A DNA stretch of 13,504 nucleotides from CAZJHX01 sp964545715 (GCA_964545715.1 CAZJHX010000225.1:1-13504); one strand, 5' to 3'. Shown: positions 1 to 6,862, counted from the stretch's first letter. Notes: generated by a model from the sequence alone, not told the origin. Numbers and translations: made by a program.

Positions 1-2
1 AC

Positions 3-173
3 CCATACTCCACGTGCCTGGAGTTCGAAGGCTGGCGCGAGCACCCGGTCCCCTCGGAACACGCCATATGCCTGAACCGCGCCCCGCCGGACACCTGGCT
101 GCGCCGCGAAGGCTGGAGAAAGCACGGGCTCATCCCGATCCCAGAGCTGCCGCGCCCCTGGCTCACCCGCTGA
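3..173 (+). CDS. 3' end of an unrecognised protein-coding gene
   Basis: The third reading frame is open from the window edge to a TGA at 171-173 and gives about 56 C-terminal residues. The frame is strongly GC-rich at third codon positions and ends in a Trp/Arg/Pro-rich tail (ending ELPRPWLTR). The other two + frames look non-coding, although one stays open to a TAA at about 184. I do not recognise the family from this fragment. It contains several Trp and Cys residues (CLEFEGWRE, AICLNRAP), which would suit a small globular or Cys-containing domain. The gene converges on the phosphoesterase lipoprotein on the other strand, with 98 bp between the stops. The start and most of the protein lie upstream of the window. 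Confidence 0.6.
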   Translation, partial: PYSTCLEFEGWREHPVPSEHAICLNRAPPDTWLRREGWRKHGLIPIPELPRPWLTR

Positions 174-209
174 CCAGGCCCCGCTAAGGTACGCATGCCT
201 CGTCGGTCT

Positions 210-222
210 GAGGCGGAGCCTC
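210..222 (+). terminator. Possible hairpin downstream of the first gene
   Basis: GAGGC (210-214) and GCCTC (218-222) form a 5-bp stem around GGA. A second GCCTC at 197-201 can pair with the same GAGGC, and TGCCT (196-200) is complementary to AGGCA (226-230), so alternative nested folds exist. GCCTCGTC occurs twice, at 197-204 and 218-225. There is no U-tract, so intrinsic termination is uncertain. Confidence 0.25.
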
Positions 223-248
223 GTCAGGCACCAGAACCTGGACCTTGA

Positions 249-264
249 CGCCAGAAATCTGGCG
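249..264 (-). terminator. Palindrome just after the phosphoesterase stop codon
   Basis: CGCCAGA (249-255) and TCTGGCG (258-264) are perfectly complementary around AA, effectively a 6-bp stem with a 4-nt loop. On the minus strand it begins about 8 nt after the TAG of the phosphoesterase gene, a sensible place for a 3' hairpin. No T-run follows, so it may be a transcript-end stabiliser or a weak terminator acting with Rho. Confidence 0.35.
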
Positions 265-271
265 GCGAGGT

Positions 272-1276
272 CTAGAACGGCAGGTCCAGCGTCTCCAGAT
301 CGCGCACAGCCGGCTCGTGCGTGCCCATCCCGCGGACCCGAATCGACAGCCCGGTGTCCGTCTGCGCGATCAATAGATAGTTGAACGGGCGAGGCGTATC
401 GGCCACAAACGCGTCTTCCAGACCGGTCTCAGCCTGTGATCTCAAGTCGTCGGGGCGCGGCCCGCCGCCGCCCGCGGAGACGATGAACTGCCGAACCCTG
501 TCGCCACAACCCTCCGCCGCTCCCCGTGGAAACCGCTCATAGCCGTGCGCGTGTCCGCTCACCATCGCGAGGGTCTTGGGCGAGTCACAAAACGCCGGCA
601 CGAAGTGCTTCTGCACGTTCTCATCGGGGTCCACGATCGGGCTGTTGGTGAACGGCGAGTGGTGCAAAAAGACCAGCACGCCGCGAATGGCGGGGTCGTC
701 GTTGAAGTCCGTCAGCGTGCTCTTGAACCAGGCGGCCTGGCGGGTCCAGCCATCGCCCTCGAGATCGCCGGCGTTGGAGTCCAGCCAGACCAGCCCCACG
801 CCGTCCCACGTGCCGCTGTACCAGGTGTCCCCTTGAAGCGCGGGAAAGCGGGCGCCGAAGTGCTCGCGGGCGTCGTCGTTGTCGCCCCAATACTCGTGGT
901 TTCCGGCGACCGGCAACAGCGGGATGGCGGCCTCCCGCACGTCACGAAACAGCCAGTCAAAGTACTGCCAGTGCGTCGCCTGGCCGCCGTGAAAGACCAT
1001 GTCACCCACGTGTGCGATGGCGGAGGGGGCATCGGCGACCAGGGCCGCGAGAAGGGTCGCCTGCTGCGCGTCGTTGACCTCGCGGCCGATGGCGCACTCC
1101 TGCCAGGAGGTGCGCTGCGTGTCACCGATCACAGCCAACACGCCGGTGGGCATTGAGTCCGGATAGGCCACCACCGGTAGCCGCTCGAAGTCCAGCGACG
1201 CGACACGCCGGCAGACGCCACCGCCCGCCTGGCAGCCCGTAGCCACCAGCAGGCAGATGGCGACCAGGCGAATCAC
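272..1276 (-). CDS. Calcineurin-like metallophosphoesterase lipoprotein
   Basis: The 334-residue protein begins with a lipoprotein signal peptide: a short hydrophobic stretch and lipobox VATGC, with Cys15 as the predicted lipidated residue. The calcineurin-like metallophosphoesterase fold follows with its metal ligands in order: GDTQ (Asp52), GDMVFHGG (Asp92), GNHEY (Asn126, His127), a HH pair at 205-206 and GHAHGYER (His242, His244). Spacing and the C-terminal beta region resemble purple-acid-phosphatase-like secreted enzymes. It would be a dinuclear metal hydrolase anchored outside the cytoplasm; the substrate (phosphomonoester or phosphodiester) cannot be told. The start is GTG at 1276-1274, whose last bases overlap the TGA of the upstream gene (GTGA), so translation is probably coupled. 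I see no Shine-Dalgarno, which supports coupling. Membrane topology depends on the lipobox only; sorting signals were not tested. Confidence 0.9.
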   Translation of the reverse strand: MIRLVAICLLVATGCQAGGGVCRRVASLDFERLPVVAYPDSMPTGVLAVIGDTQRTSWQECAIGREVNDAQQATLLAALVADAPSAIAHVGDMVFHGGQATHWQYFDWLFRDVREAAIPLLPVAGNHEYWGDNDDAREHFGARFPALQGDTWYSGTWDGVGLVWLDSNAGDLEGDGWTRQAAWFKSTLTDFNDDPAIRGVLVFLHHSPFTNSPIVDPDENVQKHFVPAFCDSPKTLAMVSGHAHGYERFPRGAAEGCGDRVRQFIVSAGGGGPRPDDLRSQAETGLEDAFVADTPRPFNYLLIAQTDTGLSIRVRGMGTHEPAVRDLETLDLPF

Positions 1277-1635
1277 AGCCGGCGGGCCAGATCGCCGACC
1301 TTGATCGGCTGAGTCCGCTTGGATGCCTGCTTGTACTGGTCGACGCGGGCCATGCGCGCGCTGAGGACATCGCTCTGGTCCGGCTCGGGCTCAGCCTCGA
1401 CCGGCCGCTCGACGATGCACAGCTTCTCCTGCACATGCGAGACCGTGACCTGCGCTTTGACGACCTCGATGCGGCCCAGCGACTCGCCGGAGTCCGGGTC
1501 CGTCACCTCGGCACCCTCGTTGTAGACGATGAACACGTCCCCGACGGCCACACCGCTGTCCGCGGCCAGGTTTACCGCGGCGCGGCGCTCGTCGAGAATC
1601 ATTGCGATCTTGCCCTTCAGCATGGCGCCCATCAT
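1273..1635 (-). CDS. Small beta-rich protein, FlgT C-terminal-domain-like
   Basis: This 120-residue soluble protein has the pattern GKIAMILDERRAAVNLA, then GVAVGDVFIVY, then DPDSGESLG and an ExxxAxVxVxxVQEKLCIV stretch. That is the signature of the small beta-barrel module resembling the FlgT C-terminal domain, in which a Gly-Asp turn and a DPxTGExLG motif recur. In many bacteria stand-alone copies have no known role. The C-terminal 35 residues are charged and probably flexible. There is no signal peptide. ATG choices at 1635, 1632 and 1623 are all possible; none has a clear Shine-Dalgarno, and the first lies 7 nt after the MocR stop. It overlaps the phosphoesterase start by 4 nt, so it is part of the same transcript. 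The family call comes from memory of the motif pattern. Confidence 0.7.
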   Translation of the reverse strand: MMGAMLKGKIAMILDERRAAVNLAADSGVAVGDVFIVYNEGAEVTDPDSGESLGRIEVVKAQVTVSHVQEKLCIVERPVEAEPEPDQSDVLSARMARVDQYKQASKRTQPIKVGDLARRL

Positions 1636-1642
1636 GACACGT

Positions 1643-3091
1643 TCAGGTCGGAGATTGCTGCTCGGCCAGACGGCCTACCGTACGCACCGCGGCCTCGACG
1701 CGCTCGTTCCAGATCACTGAGTAGTTGAGGCGGATGAAGTTTCGGAAGCGGCCGGTCGCCGAGAACATGACGCCGGGGGCCAGCGTGACCCCCGCGTCAT
1801 CGGCGTCCTCGAACAGCCGGATGGAGTCGACCCAGGCCGGCAGCTCCACCCACAGAAACTGGCCGCCGCGTGGGCGCGCGATGCGGGTGCCCGGCGGAAA
1901 GCAACGCTGGACGGCCAGCGACATGCGCTCGAAGTGCTCCCGATACGTGCGGCGCAGGCGGCGCAGGTGCCGATCGTAGCCACCGCTTTGCAGGTACTCC
2001 GCGACCGCCAGCTGGGGCACGGTCGAGCAGGCCCAGCCGGAGACCAGCTTCAGGCGGTTGACCTTGTCGTAATAGCGTCCCGGCGCCAGCCAGCCCACGC
2101 GCAGGCCCGGCGAGAGCGTCTTGCTGACGGAGCCGCAGTACAGGACGTTGCCGGTCTGATCGAGGGACTTGACCGCGATTGGGCGCTTGCCGTCAAAGCC
2201 CAGCTCCCCATAGACGTCGTCCTCGATCAGCGGCACGCCGGCGGCTCCCAGGATATCGAGGAGGCGCTGTTTCTTCGCGTCGCTGAGAAGCGAGCCCAAC
2301 GGGTTGCTGAAGTTGGGCACCATGGCGCAGGCGGCCACGCGCTCGCGGGCCAACACGCTGCTGAGACGATCGAGATCGATGCCGTCTCGCGGATGACTTG
2401 GAACCTCGATCGCGTTGAGGCCCAGGGACGACAGGGCCTCCAGCAGCCCGAAGTAGGTGGGCGCCTCGACCACCACGTTGTCGCCCGGCTTCGTCAGCGC
2501 CTGCAGGCACAGGTAGATGCCCTGCTGGCAGCCGGCCGTGACGATGAGATCGTCGGGCCCCAGGGCGCAGCCCGCGGCGACCAGCCGGTTGGCAACCGCG
2601 CGGCGCAGCTTTTTGTGGCCGGGCGAGACGCTGTACGCGTGTGCGTCCGGATTGTCGCGCGAGACCTGAGCTATCAGGCGATCAAGCGCCTTCAACGGCA
2701 GCACGGACGGCTCCGGGAAGCCGCAGCCCATCCCGATCAAGTCGTCGCGACCGACCCGCCGGGTGAGGCGCACCACCAGCGAGGTGAGATCGACTGCTTT
2801 GGGCTCGGACCGGCGCGTACAGGGGACCGGCTCCGGCGCGGTGGCGCAGGCGGCGCGGACATAGTGGCCGGACTGGGGGCGCGCCTCGATGGCGCCGCTG
2901 TCCTCCAGCAGGCGGTAAGCCTGCAGCACCGTCGACACGCTGACGCCCCAATCGCGGTGTAATTTGCGTACGGAGGGAATGCGATCCCCGGGTCGCAGGG
3001 TTCCGTGGTCTATGAGCTGCCTAATCCGGTCCGCCACCCCTTCATATAGAAGAGGCGCAGCAGACGCGACGGGTTGCATATCGGTGCTCAT
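1643..3091 (-). CDS. MocR-family regulator: GntR winged helix fused to a PLP aminotransferase-like domain
   Basis: The 482-residue protein is the usual MocR size. Residues 14-79 form a GntR-type winged helix (ADRIRQLIDHG, GDRIPSVRKL, VSVSTVLQAYRLLE, SGHYVR). The rest is a fold-type I aminotransferase domain with the PLP-lysine motif SVSKTLSPGLRVGW (Lys324), a SNPLG segment and NFIRLNYS near the end. MocR proteins bind PLP or an amino-compound adduct and control transport or amino-acid genes, often divergent ones. The start ATG is preceded by GGAGGG (3097-3102) at about 5 nt. It is divergent from the microprotein/EamA pair, with a repeat-bearing 192-bp gap between them, so I infer that it controls that pair and itself. 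The effector is unknown. The two minus-strand genes after it follow at 7 nt and -4 nt. Confidence 0.93.
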   Translation of the reverse strand: MSTDMQPVASAAPLLYEGVADRIRQLIDHGTLRPGDRIPSVRKLHRDWGVSVSTVLQAYRLLEDSGAIEARPQSGHYVRAACATAPEPVPCTRRSEPKAVDLTSLVVRLTRRVGRDDLIGMGCGFPEPSVLPLKALDRLIAQVSRDNPDAHAYSVSPGHKKLRRAVANRLVAAGCALGPDDLIVTAGCQQGIYLCLQALTKPGDNVVVEAPTYFGLLEALSSLGLNAIEVPSHPRDGIDLDRLSSVLARERVAACAMVPNFSNPLGSLLSDAKKQRLLDILGAAGVPLIEDDVYGELGFDGKRPIAVKSLDQTGNVLYCGSVSKTLSPGLRVGWLAPGRYYDKVNRLKLVSGWACSTVPQLAVAEYLQSGGYDRHLRRLRRTYREHFERMSLAVQRCFPPGTRIARPRGGQFLWVELPAWVDSIRLFEDADDAGVTLAPGVMFSATGRFRNFIRLNYSVIWNERVEAAVRTVGRLAEQQSPT

Positions 3092-3154
3092 GTGGGCCCT
3101 CCAGGGTCCGGGTGATGGTGCCGACGCAGTTTAAGCGTGGGCAACACAACCCGG

Positions 3155-3191
3155 CAGACACAGTTCTGCACAGCAAGTACAGACACAGTTC
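3155..3191. promoter_or_regulatory. 12-bp direct repeat, probable MocR operator
   Basis: CAGACACAGTTC occurs perfectly at 3155-3166 and 3180-3191, 25 bp from start to start (about 2.4 helical turns). It lies between the divergent MocR and microprotein/EamA starts. MocR regulators such as GabR, PdxR and TauR are known to bind pairs of direct repeats near the divergent promoters. Binding here is inferred from position and layout. Confidence 0.5.
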
Positions 3192-3206
3192 ACTTTTTCT
3201 AAAGTG
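3191..3206. promoter_or_regulatory. Palindrome abutting the second operator repeat
   Basis: CACTTT (3191-3196) and AAAGTG (3201-3206) are perfect inverted repeats around TTCT, and the first base is shared with the second direct repeat. TGTGTC immediately after mirrors the GACACA of the repeat. It may extend the operator or mark the promoter of the transporter unit. This stretch is clearly less GC-rich than the genes. No confident -35/-10 pair was identified. Confidence 0.3.
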
Positions 3207-3270
3207 TGTCCATAACAATTAGCAATTTCTGCATCTGTACCGCCACACCAATGTCGCCGACCATAATTGC

Positions 3271-3278
3271 GGAGGTGA
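3271..3278 (+). promoter_or_regulatory. Near-perfect Shine-Dalgarno of the 37-residue microprotein
   Basis: GGAGGTGA matches the anti-Shine-Dalgarno over eight bases and sits 5 nt before ATG at 3284. It is the strongest ribosome-binding site in the window and fixes the start of the short gene, in preference to the in-frame GTG at 3206 and ATG at 3251, which have no comparable site. Confidence 0.75.
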
Positions 3279-3283
3279 CCAAA

Positions 3284-3397
3284 ATGATGAGCTTTTTGGG
3301 GATGGCGCTCACCGCGCCGCTGTTTTTCATGTGGGTTGGCGTGAGCCTTGTGACGCTGGGGTACTGGACCTGGCGCGCGTGGGGGGGAGCCGCATGA
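3284..3397 (+). CDS. 37-residue single-pass membrane microprotein, coupled to the EamA transporter
   Basis: The product has 37 residues. Residues about 4-30 form one hydrophobic segment (FLGMALTAPLFFMWVGVSLV followed by TLGYWTW), and it ends RAWGGAA, so one transmembrane helix with an aromatic and positive boundary is expected. The start is set by a strong GGAGGTGA 5 nt upstream. The stop TGA overlaps the transporter ATG as ATGA (3394-3397), the classic arrangement for translational coupling. I recognise no family. Position suggests an accessory subunit, regulator or stabiliser of the transporter, or a leader peptide whose translation opens the transporter start. A longer version from GTG 3206 (63 residues) is less likely because the added part is not hydrophobic and runs through the probable promoter region. 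Confidence 0.65.
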   Translation: MMSFLGMALTAPLFFMWVGVSLVTLGYWTWRAWGGAA

Positions 3398-4428
3398 AGC
3401 GTGTCGTGGCGGGTCTGGCCGCCATCTATCTGCTGTGGGGCTCCACGTACCTGGCGATCAGTATTGTCGTGGAGGCGCTGCCGCCCTTTGCCATGGCCGG
3501 CTCCCGCTTCTTGGCGGCAGGCCTTCTTCTGTACCTGTTCGCCCGCTGGCGCGGGGCCCCGAAACCGACGATCTTGCAGTGGCGATCCGCGCTGGCGGCC
3601 GGTGCGCTGCTGCTTCTGGGCGGCAACGGCGTCGTGTCCTGGGCAGAGCAGAGCGTGCCATCGGGGCTGGCGGCGCTGCTGATCTCCACCTCCACCCCGA
3701 TCATGGTCGTGGTCGGGTGGCTGCGCGGCTACGAGAAGCCCTCGCTGGTGGTGGCGCTGGGCCTGCTGGTCGGCTTCTCGGGCATCGCGGTGCTGGTGTG
3801 GCCGTCGATCGGAGGCGCGGCGATGGTCCCCACGCTGGGGCTGTTGGGCGCTGCAGTCAGCTGGGCGCTGGGGTCGCTGCTACTGAAGGACGCGGACATG
3901 CCGGACTCGGCGGCACAGTCGACCGGCATGCTGTTGGCCGCCGGCGGTGCGCTGCTGCTGGTCTTCGCCTCGGCGCGGGGCGAGTGGTCGCACCTCGACC
4001 TGGCCGCAGTGCCGGCGCGTGCCTGGTGGGCGCTGGGTTACCTGGCCGTCTTCGGCTCCCTGATCGGCGCCTGCATCTACACCTGGCTGCTGCGCAACGC
4101 GCCGATCCGGTGGGTCGTCACCTACGCCTACGTCAATCCAGTGGTCGCGTGCGTCCTGGGGTGGGCCATTCTCGACGAGGCGATCGGCTGGCGCACGATC
4201 GTGGCCGGCTCCATGGTGCTCGTCAGCGTGATGCTGGCCGCCAGCCATCCCCAGGAATTCAAGGAACCTATTGATTCAGTCGAAACTATTCAATTGTCTG
4301 ATTATCGACCAAAACCGACACTGGCGGTGGCGGCGGGAGACAGATCAGACCATGAGAGCGATCCTTATCGGATGCCTGGTGGCGGGGTGCGCCGCCCAGG
4401 GCGAGCCGGGGGCGACACTGCAGCTTAA
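3394..4428 (+). CDS. EamA/DMT-superfamily exporter, YedA-like
   Basis: From ATG 3394 (GGGGGAG upstream) the protein has 344 residues and about ten transmembrane helices in two EamA repeats. Typical marks are YLLWGSTYLAI in helix 1, MAGSRFLAAG in helix 2, GNGVVSWAEQ plus PSGLAALLIS in helices 3-4, and in the second half VSWALGSLLLK and TYAYVNPVVACVLGW. These match the YedA-type drug/metabolite transporters of the inner membrane, which are mostly exporters of amino acids or small metabolites; the substrate here is unknown. The conserved part ends near ASHPQEFKEP. The last 45-50 residues run through an AT-richer stretch and then in a different frame across the start of the next gene (77-nt overlap), so they look like read-on after a lost stop codon rather than a functional domain. 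Divergent MocR control is likely. Confidence 0.92.
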   Translation: MKRVVAGLAAIYLLWGSTYLAISIVVEALPPFAMAGSRFLAAGLLLYLFARWRGAPKPTILQWRSALAAGALLLLGGNGVVSWAEQSVPSGLAALLISTSTPIMVVVGWLRGYEKPSLVVALGLLVGFSGIAVLVWPSIGGAAMVPTLGLLGAAVSWALGSLLLKDADMPDSAAQSTGMLLAAGGALLLVFASARGEWSHLDLAAVPARAWWALGYLAVFGSLIGACIYTWLLRNAPIRWVVTYAYVNPVVACVLGWAILDEAIGWRTIVAGSMVLVSVMLAASHPQEFKEPIDSVETIQLSDYRPKPTLAVAAGDRSDHESDPYRMPGGGVRRPGRAGGDTAA

Positions 4429-5764
4429 GCCGAAGGCCGCGCAGCCGGAGGCCGCGCAGCCGGAGGCCGCGCAGCCGGAGCCGTCCTCGCACCCGATCGC
4501 AGTTACCGGACCGACGCTGCTCGACCTCACACCAGCCCCGGAGCCTGTGCCCCCCGAAGATGAGATCCTGGAGCCCGTGTGCGGGTGCGGCTCGGACGCG
4601 GACTGCGCCTGGGGCACCTTTTGCTGCCTGCCCGGCGAGCTGTGCGACCAGCCCGGCATGTGCCTGCAGCCCGGCTGCGTATGGCCCACCATGACCCACG
4701 CGCAACGCGGTGACGGCGCGGTCACGCTGACCTTCTCCGAAGAGATGTTTACGTGCTTCAACGTGCCCAGGGTCGACGTCTTTCGGGTGTTCATCACCAA
4801 CGGGATCGACGGCACGACCTGGACACAGATCGGCGAGGTGAAGGCGCCTGACGACTTCGTGCAGCCAGAGACGCCGCTGGTGTTTACGACGCCCATGCTC
4901 ACCAACCACAAGACGTACGGGTTTCAGGTGCGCGGCTTCCGCAACGGCATCGAGGGGACCGGCGAGATCGTGTTTGCCACTCCGGCACCACCCGAGCAGC
5001 CGGTGGCGGTCACGGACCAGCAGGACAGCGACGCGACCGGCGGCGCCTACGAGCCGATGTCCGACCGGCTGGTGTACACGCTGGACGGCGAGCTGCGCTT
5101 GATCGAGGACTTCACAGACGCGCAAACCGACACGCCGCTGGGTCTCGACGGGGCCGACCCGGCCTGGGTCGCCGAGGACACGCTGGCGCTGATCGCCGGC
5201 AAGGAGGTGCGCTGGGCCTCGGTCACCTACCCCGAGCAAAGCTGGTCGGTCTGGATGGACGACCCGGTCACGGCCTTTGCGTTTGCCCCCGATATGAGCA
5301 GCCTGGCGCTGGTGACGAAGTTCAAGCAGATCAGCCGCGTGTGGACGGCGCCCCTGAACGCCGCGGGCCCGTTCACGCAGCTGTGGGAGGCCTGGGGCAT
5401 CCGTGATGTGGGCGTACTCCAGCAGGGTGACATCGCCGTGGTGCGCCCGTACGAGATCGTACAGGTCGCCCCCGTCGGCGGCGCCCAGGTCGAGGAGCTG
5501 CTGCACCCGCAGGCAGAGGTGCTGGAGGCGGACTTCTCGGCCGACGGCGCGGAGGTCGTCTACACAGTGGCGCTCAGCGGGACGCTCGGGTGGACCCCGG
5601 TGCACGAGGTCTGGCTGACACGGCTGGACACGGGCGTCACGCGGCAGTTGACCGGCAGCCACGTGCACAGCGCGCGCAGACCGCAACACACCGACGCCGG
5701 AGTCATCGTGGACGCGTTGATCGGCGACGCCCAGACGCGTCAGATCGTGCTGCTGCCCTGGTAG
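4352..5764 (+). CDS. Modular lipoprotein: repeat linker, Cys-rich segment, FN3-like domain, beta-propeller-like domain
   Basis: From ATG 4352 the protein has 470 residues. The signal peptide ends in lipobox LVAGC (Cys13). A Pro/Ala/Gln/Glu linker with three AAQPE repeats (residues 29-43) follows, then a Cys-rich segment at 77-109 (Cys at 77, 79, 85, 91, 92, 98, 104, 109), probably disulfide-bonded. Residues about 119-212 look like a fibronectin-III-like beta sandwich (VDVFRVFITNG, KTYGFQVRGFRNG). Residues about 220-470 hold repeating beta strands like a TolB/PD40 propeller (VAVTDQQDSDATGG, AFAFAPDMSSLAL, EADFSADGAEVVYT). It is probably an outer-surface protein that binds a ligand or partner; function is not known. 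I chose this ATG because the earlier in-frame start at 4271 would bury the signal peptide. A purine-rich GGGAGA lies about 11 nt upstream. It ends 3 nt from the convergent ligase stop. Confidence 0.82.
   Translation: MRAILIGCLVAGCAAQGEPGATLQLKPKAAQPEAAQPEAAQPEPSSHPIAVTGPTLLDLTPAPEPVPPEDEILEPVCGCGSDADCAWGTFCCLPGELCDQPGMCLQPGCVWPTMTHAQRGDGAVTLTFSEEMFTCFNVPRVDVFRVFITNGIDGTTWTQIGEVKAPDDFVQPETPLVFTTPMLTNHKTYGFQVRGFRNGIEGTGEIVFATPAPPEQPVAVTDQQDSDATGGAYEPMSDRLVYTLDGELRLIEDFTDAQTDTPLGLDGADPAWVAEDTLALIAGKEVRWASVTYPEQSWSVWMDDPVTAFAFAPDMSSLALVTKFKQISRVWTAPLNAAGPFTQLWEAWGIRDVGVLQQGDIAVVRPYEIVQVAPVGGAQVEELLHPQAEVLEADFSADGAEVVYTVALSGTLGWTPVHEVWLTRLDTGVTRQLTGSHVHSARRPQHTDAGVIVDALIGDAQTRQIVLLPW
4436..4480 (+). 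repeat. Three perfect 15-bp tandem units in the lipoprotein linker
   Basis: The unit GCCGCGCAGCCGGAG occurs three times without a mismatch and encodes AAQPE each time. The period is a multiple of three, so copy changes keep the frame and would alter only the length of the linker between the lipid anchor and the folded domains. Confidence 0.95.
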
Positions 5765-5767
5765 CGC

Positions 5768-6838
5768 TCAGGTGTTTTGCAGCGCAAAGATGCGCGCCAG
5801 CTCCAGCGGCGGCGTCACGTCGACCTGATGGTAGCCGCACTCAGCCGGCGGCTTATCCGGACGCCACCGCACGAAGTGGGCGGTGTGACGAAAGCGGGTG
5901 CCCTGCAGGTGGTCAAAGCTGACCTCTACCACCAGCTCGGGGCGCAGCGGCTGCCACTGCAGCGTCTTGCCCCGATTCCACCGTGACCTGGCGCCCGGCA
6001 CACGGTGCGCCGGACCGGCCCAGGACGCCCACGGGTGCCCCTCGAGAACATCGGCGCGGTAGGGAGCCAGCTCCTCCACCAACTCGGCGCGGCGGGCCGC
6101 CTTGAAGCTGGCGGCCACGCCCACGTGATTGAGCCGGCCGCTGTCGTCGAAGAGACCGAGCATCAAGGAGCCGACCAGCGTGCCCGGGCCGTTCTTGTGC
6201 CAGCGAAAGCCGCCGACCACGCAGTCGACCGTGCGCCTGTGCTTGATCTTGAGCATCACCCGCTTGTTGGGCAGGTAGGCGCCCTCGGGTCGCTTGGCCA
6301 TGACGCCGTCCAGCCCGGCGCCCTCGAAGCGGGCGAACCAGTCGGCCGCAGTCTCGCGATCCCGGGTGGCTGGCGTCACATACACCGGCGCCGCGGGCCG
6401 GCTCAAGACGCGCTCCAACGTGGCACGACGCTCCTCAAACGGAACCTCCCGCAGGTCATCGGGGCCCAGCGCCATGATGTCCCAGGCCACAAAGGACGCC
6501 GGCGTCTGCTCCGCCAGCTTGTTCACGCGCGACGCCGCCGGGTGAATGCGCTGCAGCAGCGCGACAAAGTCCAGGCCCTCGTCCCCGGCGATGACCACCT
6601 CGCCGTCGACGACACAGCGAGGCGGAAGCTGGTCCAGGAGCGGCCCTTCCAGCTCCGGAAAGTAGCGATTGAGCGGCTTGAGGTCGCGGCTTTGAATGAG
6701 CAGCTCGTCGCCGTCCCGAAATACCAGCGCCCGAAAGCCGTCCCACTTCGGCTCAAACAGCCAGTCGTCGCCCTTTGGGAGGCCGTCCACCCGCTTGGCC
6801 AGCATGGGCTTCATCGGGGCATCAAAAGGCAGCTCCAT
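5768..6838 (-). CDS. ligC: LigC-type ATP-dependent DNA ligase
   Basis: The 356-residue protein matches the length of stand-alone LigC enzymes (adenylation plus OB-fold domains, no polymerase or nuclease domain). Nucleotidyltransferase motifs are in order: EPKWDGFRA with the AMP-accepting Lys31, IQSRDLKPLNRYFPEL, VDGEVV (Glu80), SFVAWDIM at 115-122, GLDGVMAKR at 176-183 and LKIKHRR at 196-202. The C-terminal half, with VGGFRWHKNG and GTLVGSLMLG, is the OB-fold; the end holds TRFRHTAHFVRWRPDK. It seals nicked DNA with ATP and in mycobacteria LigC serves repair alongside the NAD ligase LigA. An in-frame open extension upstream of 6838 lies opposite gatE and is not coding; the ATG gives the family N-terminus. 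There is no Ku gene nearby. There is no Shine-Dalgarno before the ATG. Confidence 0.93.
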   Translation of the reverse strand: MELPFDAPMKPMLAKRVDGLPKGDDWLFEPKWDGFRALVFRDGDELLIQSRDLKPLNRYFPELEGPLLDQLPPRCVVDGEVVIAGDEGLDFVALLQRIHPAASRVNKLAEQTPASFVAWDIMALGPDDLREVPFEERRATLERVLSRPAAPVYVTPATRDRETAADWFARFEGAGLDGVMAKRPEGAYLPNKRVMLKIKHRRTVDCVVGGFRWHKNGPGTLVGSLMLGLFDDSGRLNHVGVAASFKAARRAELVEELAPYRADVLEGHPWASWAGPAHRVPGARSRWNRGKTLQWQPLRPELVVEVSFDHLQGTRFRHTAHFVRWRPDKPPAECGYHQVDVTPPLELARIFALQNT

Positions 6839-6845
6839 GGCAGCG

Positions 6846-6854
6846 ACTATAGCA
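6846..6854 (-). promoter_or_regulatory. Possible extended -10 element of the ligase gene
   Basis: Read on the minus strand this is TGCTATAGT, a TGn extension plus a hexamer matching TATAAT at five of six positions. No good -35 is present. The expected start of transcription falls at or next to the ATG at 6838, which would give a leaderless or near-leaderless transcript and fits the absence of a Shine-Dalgarno. Confidence 0.3.
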
Positions 6855-6862
6855 GCCAAAAT

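Noticed and set aside
1934..2962. Plus-strand open frame of 342 codons within the MocR gene
   Set aside because: Shadow opposite clear winged-helix and PLP-domain motifs.
3206..3283. GTG start at 3206 for the microprotein (63 residues)
   Set aside because: No Shine-Dalgarno, non-hydrophobic extension overlapping the operator palindrome; ATG 3284 has a near-perfect site.
4286..5689. Long open frame (467 codons) antisense to the modular lipoprotein
   Set aside because: High-GC shadow: His/Arg/Gly/Leu-rich with no domain, while the sense frame has a signal peptide, ordered domains and GC3 bias.
5768..6838. LigD non-homologous end-joining protein
   Set aside because: No polymerase or phosphoesterase domain and no Ku gene in the window; the 356-residue two-domain form matches LigC.
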